Of a stretch of DNA of 64,000 bases, positions 36,517-45,558 are shown one piece after another. The notes under the pieces are model-generated. The model was not told where the DNA came from and did not search any database. It was given only the letters and a program-made list of their open reading frames with translations. A program made the position numbers and the translations under genes. Source of the DNA: Phaeobacter gallaeciensis DSM 26640 (lineage in GTDB: Bacteria > Pseudomonadota > Alphaproteobacteria > Rhodobacterales > Rhodobacteraceae); contig NC_023137.1 in NCBI RefSeq assembly GCF_000511385.1, positions 3,045,001 through 3,109,000 of the forward strand. Direction: 5' to 3'. Positions within the stretch are counted from its first letter, which is position 1. Every line of letters begins with the position of its first letter.

Positions 36517-37383
36517 GTGTCGCTTACATCAGGACCGCTTTCAGTCTTCACCACCTCGGACGGGTTGCAGCTCGCCTATGACGATCCCAACCAGTCAGCC
36601 AGCGGAGCGCGCCCACCGTTGCTATGTCTGGCAGGTCTAACACGCGACGGGCAGGATTTTCGATACCTTCGGCCGCACATTCATGGTCATCGTATGATCA
36701 CGCTGGACGCACGCGGTCGCGGCAGATCGCAATACGCCGAAGACATTCACAGCTATTCAGTCCCGCGTGAGGCGCAGGATGTAATCGAGCTGCTGGATCA
36801 TCTTGATATTGATCGCGTCACACTTCTTGGCACATCACGCGGCGGGCTGGTCGCCATGGCGCTGGCCGCTTTGCACAAACACAGATTGGCTGGTGTGATC
36901 CTGAACGACGTCGGGCCAGAGATTCCGGCGGATGGGATCGCGCGGATTATGGCCTATGTCGGGCATCGCCCTGCGGTCAAAACTCACGAACAGGCCGCTT
37001 CGGTGCTGGCGACACATATGGCCCCAGCATTTCCCGATGTGCCAATGGCGCGCTGGCGCGAGGAGGTGGAGGTTTTCTACACCCAGACGCAGGACGGCTT
37101 GGCTCTGCGCTACGACGCACGATTGCGCGACGCCCTGCTAGCACAGGCTGCCACCGGACCAACGCCAGACTTGTGGCCGCTGTTCCACTCTCTCAGCGGG
37201 GTACCGTCAGGCCTCATCCGTGGGGCCAACTCGGATATACTCAGCGCCGACACCTACCAGAAAATGCAGCTCCGCCTGCCGGAGTTGCTTGCCGTAGAGA
37301 TTCCGGACCGCGGTCATGTCCCGTTCCTTGATGAGCCCAGGTCGCTGGCGCTTATCCATCGTATTCTGGAGATTGCCCAATGA
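36517..37383 (+). CDS. Alpha/beta hydrolase
   Basis: About 288 residues from a GTG at 36517; a TTG at 36502, overlapping the HAD gene, would add five residues, and neither has a strong ribosome site. It has the hydrolase core: the oxyanion region PPLLCLAGLTRDG, the nucleophile Ser in LLGTSRGG near residue 107 and the catalytic His near the C-terminus (PDRGHVPFLDEP). The closest recognisable style is the epoxide-hydrolase / esterase group. Its stop overlaps the next ATG (ATGA). Substrate not known. Confidence 0.85.
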   Translation: MSLTSGPLSVFTTSDGLQLAYDDPNQSASGARPPLLCLAGLTRDGQDFRYLRPHIHGHRMITLDARGRGRSQYAEDIHSYSVPREAQDVIELLDHLDIDRVTLLGTSRGGLVAMALAALHKHRLAGVILNDVGPEIPADGIARIMAYVGHRPAVKTHEQAASVLATHMAPAFPDVPMARWREEVEVFYTQTQDGLALRYDARLRDALLAQAATGPTPDLWPLFHSLSGVPSGLIRGANSDILSADTYQKMQLRLPELLAVEIPDRGHVPFLDEPRSLALIHRILEIAQ

Positions 37384-38354
37384 CCTCTTTTGCCGCGATT
37401 ACCGCAGCCGCCGACCGCCTGAGCGGTCACGCACGCGAGACGCCGCTGTTATCTTCACCGTTTCTGGACGACATCGCCGGACGGCGCGTTTTGGTGAAGG
37501 CCGAATGCCTGCAACACACTGGTTCGTTCAAATTTCGCGGAGGCTGGGCTGCCCTCTCTGCGATGACCGATGAGCAACGGCACTGCGGCGTCCTGACCTA
37601 TTCCAGCGGCAACCATGCACAGGGGGTGGCCGCTGCAGCCGCTGCACATTCAACTCCCGCTGTGATCCTGATGCCGCAGGACGCGCCGGCCATCAAAATT
37701 GCCAATACGCGCGCGCTCGGCGCGGAGGTGGTGTTGTTCGACCGGGCCAAAGACAACCGTGATGCCATCGGAGCAGAACTTGCAGAGGCGCGCGGTCTTA
37801 CCCTGATCAAACCCTACGACGACGTGGAGGTCATCGCCGGACAAGGCACTGTTGGCTTGGAGATTGCCCGCCAAGCTGCTGAGTTGGACGTAGCCGAAGC
37901 AGATGTCTTGGTGTGCTGCGGCGGTGGCGGTTTGACCGCGGGCGTTGCACTTGCTCTGGAACAAACAGCACCAAAGATGAAAGTAAGTCCCTGCGAACCT
38001 GAGCGTTTTGACGATGTCATCCGTTCACTGGCTGCGGGTAAAATCTGCCGGAATGAGGCCTCCGCGGGTTCACTCTGTGATGCCATACTAACGCCGGCAC
38101 CGGGCGAAATCACCTTCCCCATCCTGTCGCGGCTCTGCGGTTTGGGCGTCGTCGTCAGCGAAGAGGAGGCGATGCGCGCCATGGCGCTGGCCTTTTTACG
38201 ACTGAAGATCGTGTTGGAACCCGGTGGTGCGGTGTCTCTCGCAGCAGCCTTGTTCCATGGTGACCAATTAAGCGGCCCTGCCACAATCGCTATCGCAACA
38301 GGCGGCAACGTCGACGCAGCCCTTTTTGCTGAGGCGTTGCATCGGTTCGGCTAA
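37380..38354 (+). CDS. Threonine/serine dehydratase-like PLP enzyme
   Basis: A 324-residue fold type II PLP enzyme. The Schiff-base Lys51 is in HTGSFKFRGG, SSGNHAQGVAAAA near 80 is the substrate-binding loop, and CGGGGLTAG near 183 binds the phosphate. No ACT regulatory domain follows, so it is the catabolic or racemase-like form (serine racemase, hydroxyaspartate dehydratase) rather than the biosynthetic IlvA. It is coupled to the alpha/beta hydrolase gene by a four-base overlap. Confidence 0.88.
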   Translation: MTSFAAITAAADRLSGHARETPLLSSPFLDDIAGRRVLVKAECLQHTGSFKFRGGWAALSAMTDEQRHCGVLTYSSGNHAQGVAAAAAAHSTPAVILMPQDAPAIKIANTRALGAEVVLFDRAKDNRDAIGAELAEARGLTLIKPYDDVEVIAGQGTVGLEIARQAAELDVAEADVLVCCGGGGLTAGVALALEQTAPKMKVSPCEPERFDDVIRSLAAGKICRNEASAGSLCDAILTPAPGEITFPILSRLCGLGVVVSEEEAMRAMALAFLRLKIVLEPGGAVSLAAALFHGDQLSGPATIAIATGGNVDAALFAEALHRFG

Positions 38355-38391
38355 CTCCGAATGACCGCCCTTATCGAGCTTAGAGTACAAC

Positions 38392-39594
38392 ATGACCGAA
38401 TTCACCATTGCATCCTTCAACGTGAAAAACCTGATAGGTCCGGATCAGGAATACTATAAATTTCAAAGCTACACGCCTGAGGAATACGCGTGGAAGGCCG
38501 ATTGGATGGCCGATCAGCTGCTGACTCTGGATGCCGATATCGTGGGGTTTCAAGAGATTTTCGAGGAAGCGCCGCTGCGTGAGATCATCGCTGAGACCGA
38601 CCGGCGCGGGCAGGAGGCAAATGCCGCCAGCCTGCCTGACCGGTCCAAACGCTATCACCGGAAGGCGATTTTCCGCAAACTGGCCTATACGCCCTACACT
38701 GAGGCTGAGCTGGCCTTTGCGCCGAACATAAACGACAGCGAAATACCAGGGAAACGGCGCCCCGGCCTTGCTATCCTGTCGCGGTATGGCTTCGCTGAAC
38801 CGGTTGAGATTATTCAGGATCTGCCGCAACCGCTTGATATTCCGATGGCCTGCCTTGGTGGCGAAGAGGACGCGGGCTATTACACGCTGAGACGGCTGTC
38901 GCGCCCGATCATGAAGGCCCGGATCCCCGTCGCCGGGCAGATTGTCAGCGTCTTCAACTGTCATCTGAAATCCAAACTGGGTGAGTTCATCACCCCGCAA
39001 GGTGCGCCCTATCCACCTGAAACCGTGCTCACAGCCTATGATGCGGGTGGTCGTGCCTTGGGCGCGCTGCGCGCAGCTCTGCGCCGTATGGCTGAGGCCT
39101 GGGTGCTGCGGCGGATGGTCTTGGACGAATTGGAACAGAACCGTCCAGTCATCGTATTGGGAGATTTCAATGACGGGGAAAACGCCGTCAGTTCCGAAAT
39201 CATCAGCGGCGAGACCCCATTTCGAAATTACTCCTGGATGCTGCGCCATGACGCCCGACATTCAGGAGACCGCTACAGTGCGGAGGAGAACCGGCAGATC
39301 CGCGAAACCATCGACAAGTTTCGATTGCGGTCAGCAGAAAAGCAATTCCTCAAAAAGTCGCTCCGCGATGTGGTCTACACCACGGCATTTGGCGGCGTTC
39401 ATGAAAGCATTGATCAGATCTACATGTCCCGCCATTTTGATCCGGACTGGGCAGGCCAAATCGGAGAGATGGAATATTTCAGCGTCTTCAATGACCACCT
39501 GACTGATGGCAGCCATCCCGAAGCTCCCTACAACAAACTCGCCTCTGATCACGGGCAGATCATGGCTCATATGCGGCTCAAATCTGGGGGTTAG
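38392..39594 (+). CDS. Endonuclease/exonuclease/phosphatase (EEP) family protein
   Basis: A 400-residue cytoplasmic protein. The EEP-fold markers are IASFNVKNL at the start, DADIVGFQEIFEEA near residue 50 (metal Glu), NCHLKSKLG near 190 (catalytic His/Lys), VLGDFNDGENA near 265 and the C-terminal Asp-His in LASDHGQIMAH. No signal peptide is present. The superfamily covers nucleases, phosphodiesterases and phosphatases, so the substrate is not fixed. The spacing from the PLP-enzyme gene is 37 bases, which allows a shared transcript. Confidence 0.85.
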   Translation: MTEFTIASFNVKNLIGPDQEYYKFQSYTPEEYAWKADWMADQLLTLDADIVGFQEIFEEAPLREIIAETDRRGQEANAASLPDRSKRYHRKAIFRKLAYTPYTEAELAFAPNINDSEIPGKRRPGLAILSRYGFAEPVEIIQDLPQPLDIPMACLGGEEDAGYYTLRRLSRPIMKARIPVAGQIVSVFNCHLKSKLGEFITPQGAPYPPETVLTAYDAGGRALGALRAALRRMAEAWVLRRMVLDELEQNRPVIVLGDFNDGENAVSSEIISGETPFRNYSWMLRHDARHSGDRYSAEENRQIRETIDKFRLRSAEKQFLKKSLRDVVYTTAFGGVHESIDQIYMSRHFDPDWAGQIGEMEYFSVFNDHLTDGSHPEAPYNKLASDHGQIMAHMRLKSGG

Positions 39595-39689
39595 GGCCGC
39601 ATATGCTCATCTTTTCACGGTCCGGCTGACTTTACCTGAGGGCGCCCGCGCGTTAGAAACCGCGACTGAACACACCCCGGAGCCCCTTT

Positions 39690-40478
39690 ATGCCATTTGC
39701 TGATCTGGGCGATATCCAGCTACATTACCAACTGGATGGAACTGCCGACGGACCTCCTTTGGTCTTTGCCAATTCCCTTGGCACTGACCTGCGTGTCTGG
39801 GATCAGGTGGTAGAACGACTGCCGAGAGAACTGCGCATTATCCGCTACGATCTGCGTGGCCACGGCGGAACACCCGCAACGCCCGCCCCCTACTCCATGG
39901 GCACATTGGTCCGCGATGCCGAGCGGTTGTTCGACCATTTGCAGATAAAGGGCTGTATCTTTGTCGGGCTGTCTATCGGCGGCATGATTGCGCAGGGGCT
40001 GGCGATCAAGCGGCTGGATCTGATGCGTGGGCTGGTACTCTCCAACACCGCCGCCAAGATCGGGACCGCCGCCACTTGGCAACAGCGCATTGACGCAATC
40101 AAACGTGACGGGATTGATGCCATTGCGGACAACATCATGGAGCGATGGTTTGCACCGGCATTTCGAAAATCGCCCGAGATGGCGCCTTGGCGCGACCATC
40201 TGCTCCAGCAATCGAGCGAGGGCTACATCGGGTGCTGCGCGGCGATCGCCGGGACAGATTTTTACACACCCACCAGCGGCTTACGATTGCCGACCTTAGG
40301 AATTGCGGGTTCTGATGACGGCGCGACACCCGCGGACTTGGTACGTGAAACGGTCGACCTCATCCCCGGTTCCAAGTTCGAATTGATCCGCCGCGCCGGT
40401 CATATACCTTGTGTCGAGCAGCCCGAGGCTTTTGCGGATCGTCTGATCACCTTCCTGAGGGAGCAAGGGCATATCTGA
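39690..40478 (+). CDS. pcaD: 3-oxoadipate enol-lactonase
   Basis: A 262-residue alpha/beta hydrolase with the PcaD features: VFANSLGTDLRVWDQV near residue 27, RYDLRGHGGTPATPAPYSMG, the nucleophile elbow GLSIGGMIAQGLA near 93, and the C-terminal His in RAGHIPCVEQPEAF. It hydrolyses 3-oxoadipate enol-lactone in the protocatechuate branch of the beta-ketoadipate pathway. pcaB follows, which supports this over a general esterase. Confidence 0.88.
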   Translation: MPFADLGDIQLHYQLDGTADGPPLVFANSLGTDLRVWDQVVERLPRELRIIRYDLRGHGGTPATPAPYSMGTLVRDAERLFDHLQIKGCIFVGLSIGGMIAQGLAIKRLDLMRGLVLSNTAAKIGTAATWQQRIDAIKRDGIDAIADNIMERWFAPAFRKSPEMAPWRDHLLQQSSEGYIGCCAAIAGTDFYTPTSGLRLPTLGIAGSDDGATPADLVRETVDLIPGSKFELIRRAGHIPCVEQPEAFADRLITFLREQGHI

Positions 40479-40568
40479 TGGCTGCTGTGCCGAGGTCCGG
40501 TGCGCTCTCGGGAACGTGCGAGCGACCACAACAACTGGCACAAATGGTAGCCGACCGCCCTTATGATA

Positions 40569-40591
40569 GGGTAACAGGCCTGTATATACCC
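40569..40591. repeat. Inverted repeat between pcaD and pcaB
   Basis: GGGTA, ACAGG, CCTGT, ATA, TACCC: an inner perfect 10-base palindrome (40574-40583) nested in an outer pair. It lies about 60 bases before pcaB and could be an operator or a processing site. There is no regulator gene next to it. Confidence 0.4.
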
Positions 40592-40650
40592 CATTTGCCG
40601 CCTATTGCTGCCCCGCAGCAGCCATGGCAACCCTTAGTGAAAGATCTCTG

Positions 40651-42000
40651 ATGGCCGCTTCTCTCTTCGACAGCCAACTCTATGCGTCATTGTTTCCTGC
40701 GGGAGATATTTCCCGGCTGTTTTCAGACAGCGCCGAAATTCGCGCGATGCTGCTGGTCGAGGGGGCGCTGGCCAAGGCGCAGGGCAAACTCGGCCTGATC
40801 CCGGAGGAAAGCGCGGCAGCGATTGGCCGCGCGGTGATGGAGGTCGCTCTGGACCCCGGCGCATTGGGCAAATCGGCCGGACAGAATGGCGTTCCGGTTC
40901 CAGGTTTGGTGAGTGCATTGAGGGACGAGATGAACGCGCCGGAGCACGCCCAATATGTACATTGGGGGGCAACCTCGCAGGATATTATGGACAGCGCCCT
41001 GATGCTGCGATTGCGGCAGGCACTTGCGGCCGTTGAGGCTGATCTGCTCACCCTGCTTACGCAACTGTCCGATATGGCCGACACCCATGCCAACCTTCCG
41101 ATGGCTGCACGCACCTATGGTCAGTTGGCCACCCCGACCAGCTTCGGAGCCGTTGTGGCCACGTGGGGACAGCCTCTGGCGGCACTGCTCGAAGAGCTGC
41201 CAGTGCTCCGTCAAACCTGTCTTCTGGTGTCACTTTCCGGTGCTGCTGGAACGTACAGCGCATTGGGGTCCAAGGCCAGTGAGCTGCGCGCGGAGCTGGC
41301 TGCGGGATTATCGCTGGCGGACCCACATCGCAGCTGGCACACGGATCGCAGCCCGGTTTTGCGGATCGCAGACTGGCTCACCCGCGCCTGCACCGTATTG
41401 AGGAAATTGGGGACTGATTGCCTTGCCCTACGCCAAAGCGGTATCGACGAGCTAACAGTCGGCACAGCGGGCGCCTCCTCAACCATGCCGCAGAAACAGA
41501 ACCCGGTTGCCGCCTCGGCGCTGATCGCACTGGCCGCGCAGGCAACCGCACAGCTTTCGGCGCTGCATCATGCCGCCGCGCATCAAAACCAACGCGACGG
41601 CGCCAGCTGGTTTGGCGAATGGCTGAGCCTTCCGCAGATCGTTTTCTGCGCCGCAAGTGCCGCCCGGACCGCTGTCTCCATGACCATAGAACTGGCGCCA
41701 GACGCCAAGCAAATGTTGCGCAACCTCCACGCTGCCAATGGGACAATCTATGCAGAAGCGCTAAGCTTTGCCTTGGCGGAGCAGATGCGGAGGGGTGAGG
41801 CACAGGCCGCAGTCAAGGATCTCTGCGTGAAGGCAGCGCAGGACGGAGTACCCCTGCAAGAGGTTGTTGCCGTGCAATTTCCAGAGCTGGATCAGACCAC
41901 ACTCTTTGACGCAACACGGCAACTCGGATGTGCCCCAGACGAGGCACAGCGATTTGTGAAAACCACAGCCGCTCTGAAAGGCCGCAAGGAATCGACCTGA
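40651..42000 (+). CDS. pcaB: 3-carboxy-cis,cis-muconate cycloisomerase
   Basis: A 449-residue fumarase/argininosuccinate-lyase superfamily enzyme. The superfamily signature is GASSTMPQKQNPV near residue 280, HWGATSQDIMDSALMLRL lies near 100, and RTYGQLATPTSFG near 155. PcaB lactonises 3-carboxymuconate to 4-carboxymuconolactone. The ATG at 40651 begins MAASLFDSQLYASLF; an upstream ATG at 40624 gives nine extra residues. pcaD lies before it, but pcaC, pcaG and pcaH are not in the window. Confidence 0.93.
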   Translation: MAASLFDSQLYASLFPAGDISRLFSDSAEIRAMLLVEGALAKAQGKLGLIPEESAAAIGRAVMEVALDPGALGKSAGQNGVPVPGLVSALRDEMNAPEHAQYVHWGATSQDIMDSALMLRLRQALAAVEADLLTLLTQLSDMADTHANLPMAARTYGQLATPTSFGAVVATWGQPLAALLEELPVLRQTCLLVSLSGAAGTYSALGSKASELRAELAAGLSLADPHRSWHTDRSPVLRIADWLTRACTVLRKLGTDCLALRQSGIDELTVGTAGASSTMPQKQNPVAASALIALAAQATAQLSALHHAAAHQNQRDGASWFGEWLSLPQIVFCAASAARTAVSMTIELAPDAKQMLRNLHAANGTIYAEALSFALAEQMRRGEAQAAVKDLCVKAAQDGVPLQEVVAVQFPELDQTTLFDATRQLGCAPDEAQRFVKTTAALKGRKEST

Positions 42001-42145
42001 TACACTGCTCATCAGCGACCTAAGTGGGTGCGCCCCGCTATCCCTGCGCCTATGTGCCTCGGTATGCGACGCTTCATTGACGGTTTCAGACTTGCAGCCC
42101 TCCTCCCTCCGGTCCACCGTGGCCTACAAACAGGGAGAGAGATGC

Positions 42146-43237
42146 ATGCCAACCATCAAAGCCGCCGTCTGCCACGAGTTTGGTAGCCCTCTCGTGATTG
42201 AAGAGGTACAGCTTGCCGCGCCGCGCACTGGAGAAGTAGAGGTGACGCTGGACGCCGTTGCGATCTGCCACAGCGACATCTCATTTGCAGAGGGCGCCTG
42301 GGGTGGGTTTTTACCCGCCGTTTATGGCCACGAAGCCGCTGGCGTAATCAGCGCCGTCGGCGATAATGTGCAGGGCTTTGCTGAGGGGGACAGCGTCGTT
42401 GTCACTCTGATCCGATCCTGTGGCAGCTGTCCCAGCTGCGCAGGCGGTGCGCCCACCCTATGCGAAACACCTTATGATACCGTCAACGGTCCGCTCAAAA
42501 CCACCGACGGCGCGCCCTTGATGCAAGCAATGGCTTGCGGTGCCTTTGCTGAACGGGTTGTCGTGGATCAACGCCAAATCGTAAAAATTCCAAGCGAAAT
42601 TGCCAAAGATGTCGCCGCGCTAATCTCCTGCGGCGTCATCACAGGCGTCGGTGCAGCAGTGAATGCCGCAAAGCTTCGTGCAGGCGAGGATGTCGTTGTG
42701 ATCGGCGCAGGTGGCGTTGGCCTCAATGCGATCCAGGGCGCCCGCATTGCCGGTGCGCGACGGATCGTTGCCGTCGATCTGAGCGAGGAAAAGCTGGAGA
42801 TTGCCAAGGAGTTTGGCGCGACCAACACAGTCCTCGGCCGCCTCGATGCACCATGGAAGGCTTCATACAAGGCCCTTGGCGGCAAGGGGGCTGATGTTGT
42901 TCTGGTCACAGTCGGCGCTATCCCAGCCTATGAGCAGGCCACGCGATATCTGGGCATCGGCGGGCGCATGGTGATGATCGGCATGCCGCACTCGGGCGCG
43001 AAAGCCAGCTATGAGCCGGTCATCATGGCCGCCATCGGGCAAGGCATGATCGGCTCCAAAATGGGTGACGTGGTAATTCAGCGCGATATTCCGTGGATGG
43101 TAGACCTCTATCAGCAGGGGCGCCTGAAACTGGACGAGTTGATTTCCGGACGTTGGAAGCTTGAAGACATAAACGCTGCGATTGCCGATACAAAGACAGG
43201 ATCGGCACGTCGCAACGTCATCCTTTTTGACCGATAG
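42146..43237 (+). CDS. Zinc-dependent alcohol dehydrogenase, class III-like
   Basis: A 363-residue MDR enzyme. Catalytic zinc residues: Cys in AICHSD and His in GHEAAG near residues 38-60; structural zinc ligands are the four Cys of CGSCPSCAGGAPTLC near 92-106; the Rossmann motif is GAGGVGLNAIQG near 192. The length and AVCHEFGSPLVIEEV start resemble the AdhC/formaldehyde-dehydrogenase-like branch, yet it is shorter than glutathione-dependent FDH (about 375). It oxidises an alcohol with NAD(P). GGGAGAGAG precedes the ATG. It may share a transcript with the enolase-superfamily gene 29 bases on. Confidence 0.9.
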   Translation: MPTIKAAVCHEFGSPLVIEEVQLAAPRTGEVEVTLDAVAICHSDISFAEGAWGGFLPAVYGHEAAGVISAVGDNVQGFAEGDSVVVTLIRSCGSCPSCAGGAPTLCETPYDTVNGPLKTTDGAPLMQAMACGAFAERVVVDQRQIVKIPSEIAKDVAALISCGVITGVGAAVNAAKLRAGEDVVVIGAGGVGLNAIQGARIAGARRIVAVDLSEEKLEIAKEFGATNTVLGRLDAPWKASYKALGGKGADVVLVTVGAIPAYEQATRYLGIGGRMVMIGMPHSGAKASYEPVIMAAIGQGMIGSKMGDVVIQRDIPWMVDLYQQGRLKLDELISGRWKLEDINAAIADTKTGSARRNVILFDR

Positions 43238-43266
43238 ACCTCTGAGCACACAGGGAAATACCTGAC

Positions 43267-44499
43267 ATGAAACTGCAAGACCTAGACATCATTGTCACCG
43301 CTCCACCAGCCCCTGGCTGGGGCGGGCGTTACTGGATCCTGGTCAAGGTGACCACCGATACCGGTATCACCGGCTGGGGCGAATGCTACGCGGCCTCCGT
43401 TGGCCCTGACGCAATGACGCATGTGATCCGCGATGTCTTTGAGCGGCATATGCAGGGTATGAACCCCGAAGATATCGAATGGATGTTTCGGCGGGCCTAT
43501 TCCTCGGGTTTCACGCAGCGCCCCGACCTGAGCGTCATGGGCGCGTTTTCCGGCCTTGAAATCGCCTGCTGGGATATCCTCGGCAAGGACCGTGACCGAC
43601 CGGTTCATGCTTTGATTGGCGGGCAAATGAACGACCGGTTGCGTGCATACACCTATCTTTATCCATTGCCCCACCACGATATTGATGCGTTCTGGAACAC
43701 GCCCGAACTGGCGGCTGAGTCTGCAATCGCAGCAGTGGAAAAAGGCTACACCGCAGTCAAATTCGATCCCGCCGGTCCCTATACGATGCGGGGGGGGCAT
43801 ATGCCGGCCCAATCTGACATCACCCAATCCGTCGCCTTTTGCCGCGCCATCCGGGAGGCCGTCGGCAATAGAGCAGATTTGTTGTTTGGCACCCATGGCC
43901 AGTTCACACCCGCAGGGGCCATTCGGCTCGGCCAAGCGTTGGAACCTTATGAGCCCCTGTGGTTTGAGGAGCCCACACCTCCTGATCTAGTTGCAGATAT
44001 GGCTCGGGTCGCAGATCGGGTCCGCATCCCCGTCGCGACAGGGGAACGGCTAACAACGAAAGCGGAGTTCGCCGCAATCTTGCGTGCAGGTGCGGCAGAA
44101 ATCCTGCAACCGGCCCTGGGGCGATCCGGCGGCATCTGGGAGACCAAGAAAATCGCAGCTATCGCCGAGGTTTTCGGCGCACAGATGGCGCCTCATCTCT
44201 ATGCGGGTCCTGTCGAATGGGCGGCCAATATCCAGTTTGCGGCCGCAATCCCCAACCTCTTGATGATCGAAACAATCGAGACACCGTTTCATGCGGCGCT
44301 GATCAAGCAGGGGATCACTGTGGAGGACGGTTTCGTGATCCCGTCAGAGAACCCGGGTCTTGGCATTGAGGTCGACGAAGATCTTGCCCGCGCCCATCCC
44401 TTTATCGGGGATGATCTGCACCTCAACATGCAGGATGCCCCATGCAACTATGCCGAGGGTAACAGTTTTGTGGGCGGCGCCCCTCCTATTGAAGAATAA
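43267..44499 (+). CDS. Mandelate racemase/muconate lactonizing enzyme family dehydratase
   Basis: A 410-residue enolase-superfamily protein: N-terminal capping domain with TGITGWGECY, then a TIM barrel with VKFDPAG (general base region), FGTHGQFTP near 210, WFEEPTPPD near 240 and ATGERL near 262 as metal ligands, and HLYAGPVEWAANIQFAAAIPN near 315 with the acid/base His. This late motif resembles galactonate or other sugar-acid dehydratases. It probably dehydrates an acid sugar. AGGGAAA precedes the ATG. Substrate cannot be fixed from sequence. Confidence 0.88.
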   Translation: MKLQDLDIIVTAPPAPGWGGRYWILVKVTTDTGITGWGECYAASVGPDAMTHVIRDVFERHMQGMNPEDIEWMFRRAYSSGFTQRPDLSVMGAFSGLEIACWDILGKDRDRPVHALIGGQMNDRLRAYTYLYPLPHHDIDAFWNTPELAAESAIAAVEKGYTAVKFDPAGPYTMRGGHMPAQSDITQSVAFCRAIREAVGNRADLLFGTHGQFTPAGAIRLGQALEPYEPLWFEEPTPPDLVADMARVADRVRIPVATGERLTTKAEFAAILRAGAAEILQPALGRSGGIWETKKIAAIAEVFGAQMAPHLYAGPVEWAANIQFAAAIPNLLMIETIETPFHAALIKQGITVEDGFVIPSENPGLGIEVDEDLARAHPFIGDDLHLNMQDAPCNYAEGNSFVGGAPPIEE

Positions 44500-44533
44500 C
44501 CAGCGCCACGCAGGAAAGGCGCGCATCTCCTGC

Positions 44534-44574
44534 GAAAAATCGCCATGCCGTGTGCCATATGCGCACGGCATGGC
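44534..44574 (-). terminator. Strong terminator hairpin between two convergent catabolic genes
   Basis: On the minus strand GCCATGCCGTGCGC and GCACACGGCATGGC pair over 14 positions (one G-T) with a five-base loop, then GATTTTTCG. It ends the leftward fumarylacetoacetase-family transcript; seen from the plus strand the U-tract is missing. Confidence 0.75.
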
Positions 44575-44639
44575 CCAACGGGCCGGATCCTGGCCAAGAT
44601 CCAGCGACGGGCGGGAGTGCATGGAATGAAGAAATACAG

Positions 44640-45488
44640 TCAACTGTCTTCGACGATATGTTGTCGCTGTTCACCCAGCCCATCGATGCCTAGCCGCAGG
44701 GTATCGCCCGCCGTCAGATAGATCGGGTCGGGCTTCTGCCCCATCCCCACCCCCGGCGGTGTCCCGGTTGCAATAAGGTCACCCGGATGCAGTGTCATCA
44801 ACTGACTGAGATGCGAGATGATTTCGGCGACGGAGAAGATCATTGTACTGCTGTGACCCTGCTGCATGTGCTTGCCGTTCACATCACAATAAAGCGCAAG
44901 TTGCTGCGGGTCGGGAACCTCATCGGGTGTTACCAGCCACGGGCCAATAGGGCCGAAACTGTCGCAGCTCTTGCCTTTGGTCCATTGCCCGGACAGATCC
45001 ATCTGGAAAGATCGCTCCGAGACATCATTGACCACGCAATAGCCCGCTACATGGTCGAGCGCGTCTTCAACCCCGACGTATTTGGCGGTTTCCCCAATCA
45101 CCACGCCCAACTCCACTTCCCAGTCGGCTTTCCGCGCGCCGCGCGGCAAAACCACCGGATCGTTTGGGCCACTGATGGCTGAATTGGCCTTTAGAAACAG
45201 GATCGGATGCTGCGGGATCGCAAGTCCCGCCTCCTCAGCGTGATCCCGATAGTTCAGGCCGATACAGAGGAATTTGCCGACGTTGCCAACGCAGGGGGCC
45301 AACCTCGGCTCTCCCTGAACGATCGGCAGATCTGCCAGTGGAAGCGATGCCAGCTCCTCTCGCGTATCATGCCCTAGTTCTGCGCCCGTGAGATCTTTGA
45401 CATGCCCGCCGAGATCTCGCAGGGTTCCATCCCCGGCTTTAAGGCCGGGACGAATACCAGCGTCACTATAGTATCTTAGTAATTTCAT
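44640..45488 (-). CDS. Fumarylacetoacetate hydrolase family protein
   Basis: A 282-residue FAH-fold protein. The conserved segments are CIGLNYRDHAEEAGL near residue 75, LFLKANSAISGPNDPV near 95 and DWEVELGVVIG near 120, whose Glu and Asp bind the metal. The C-terminus contains GDLIATGTPPGVGMGQ. The family cleaves C-C bonds in beta-diketo acids or acts as 2-keto-3-deoxy-sugar acid hydrolases. The ATG at 45488 has GAGGAGAC upstream; the longer frame is rejected. It lies next to an enolase-superfamily dehydratase on the other strand. Confidence 0.9.
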   Translation of the reverse strand: MKLLRYYSDAGIRPGLKAGDGTLRDLGGHVKDLTGAELGHDTREELASLPLADLPIVQGEPRLAPCVGNVGKFLCIGLNYRDHAEEAGLAIPQHPILFLKANSAISGPNDPVVLPRGARKADWEVELGVVIGETAKYVGVEDALDHVAGYCVVNDVSERSFQMDLSGQWTKGKSCDSFGPIGPWLVTPDEVPDPQQLALYCDVNGKHMQQGHSSTMIFSVAEIISHLSQLMTLHPGDLIATGTPPGVGMGQKPDPIYLTAGDTLRLGIDGLGEQRQHIVEDS

Positions 45489-45558
45489 GGCAGTCGTCTC
45501 CTCTCGATCCCAAACGCCCGCACCTCTCATGGACGCGTATAGTGTCCCTTAAAAGCGA

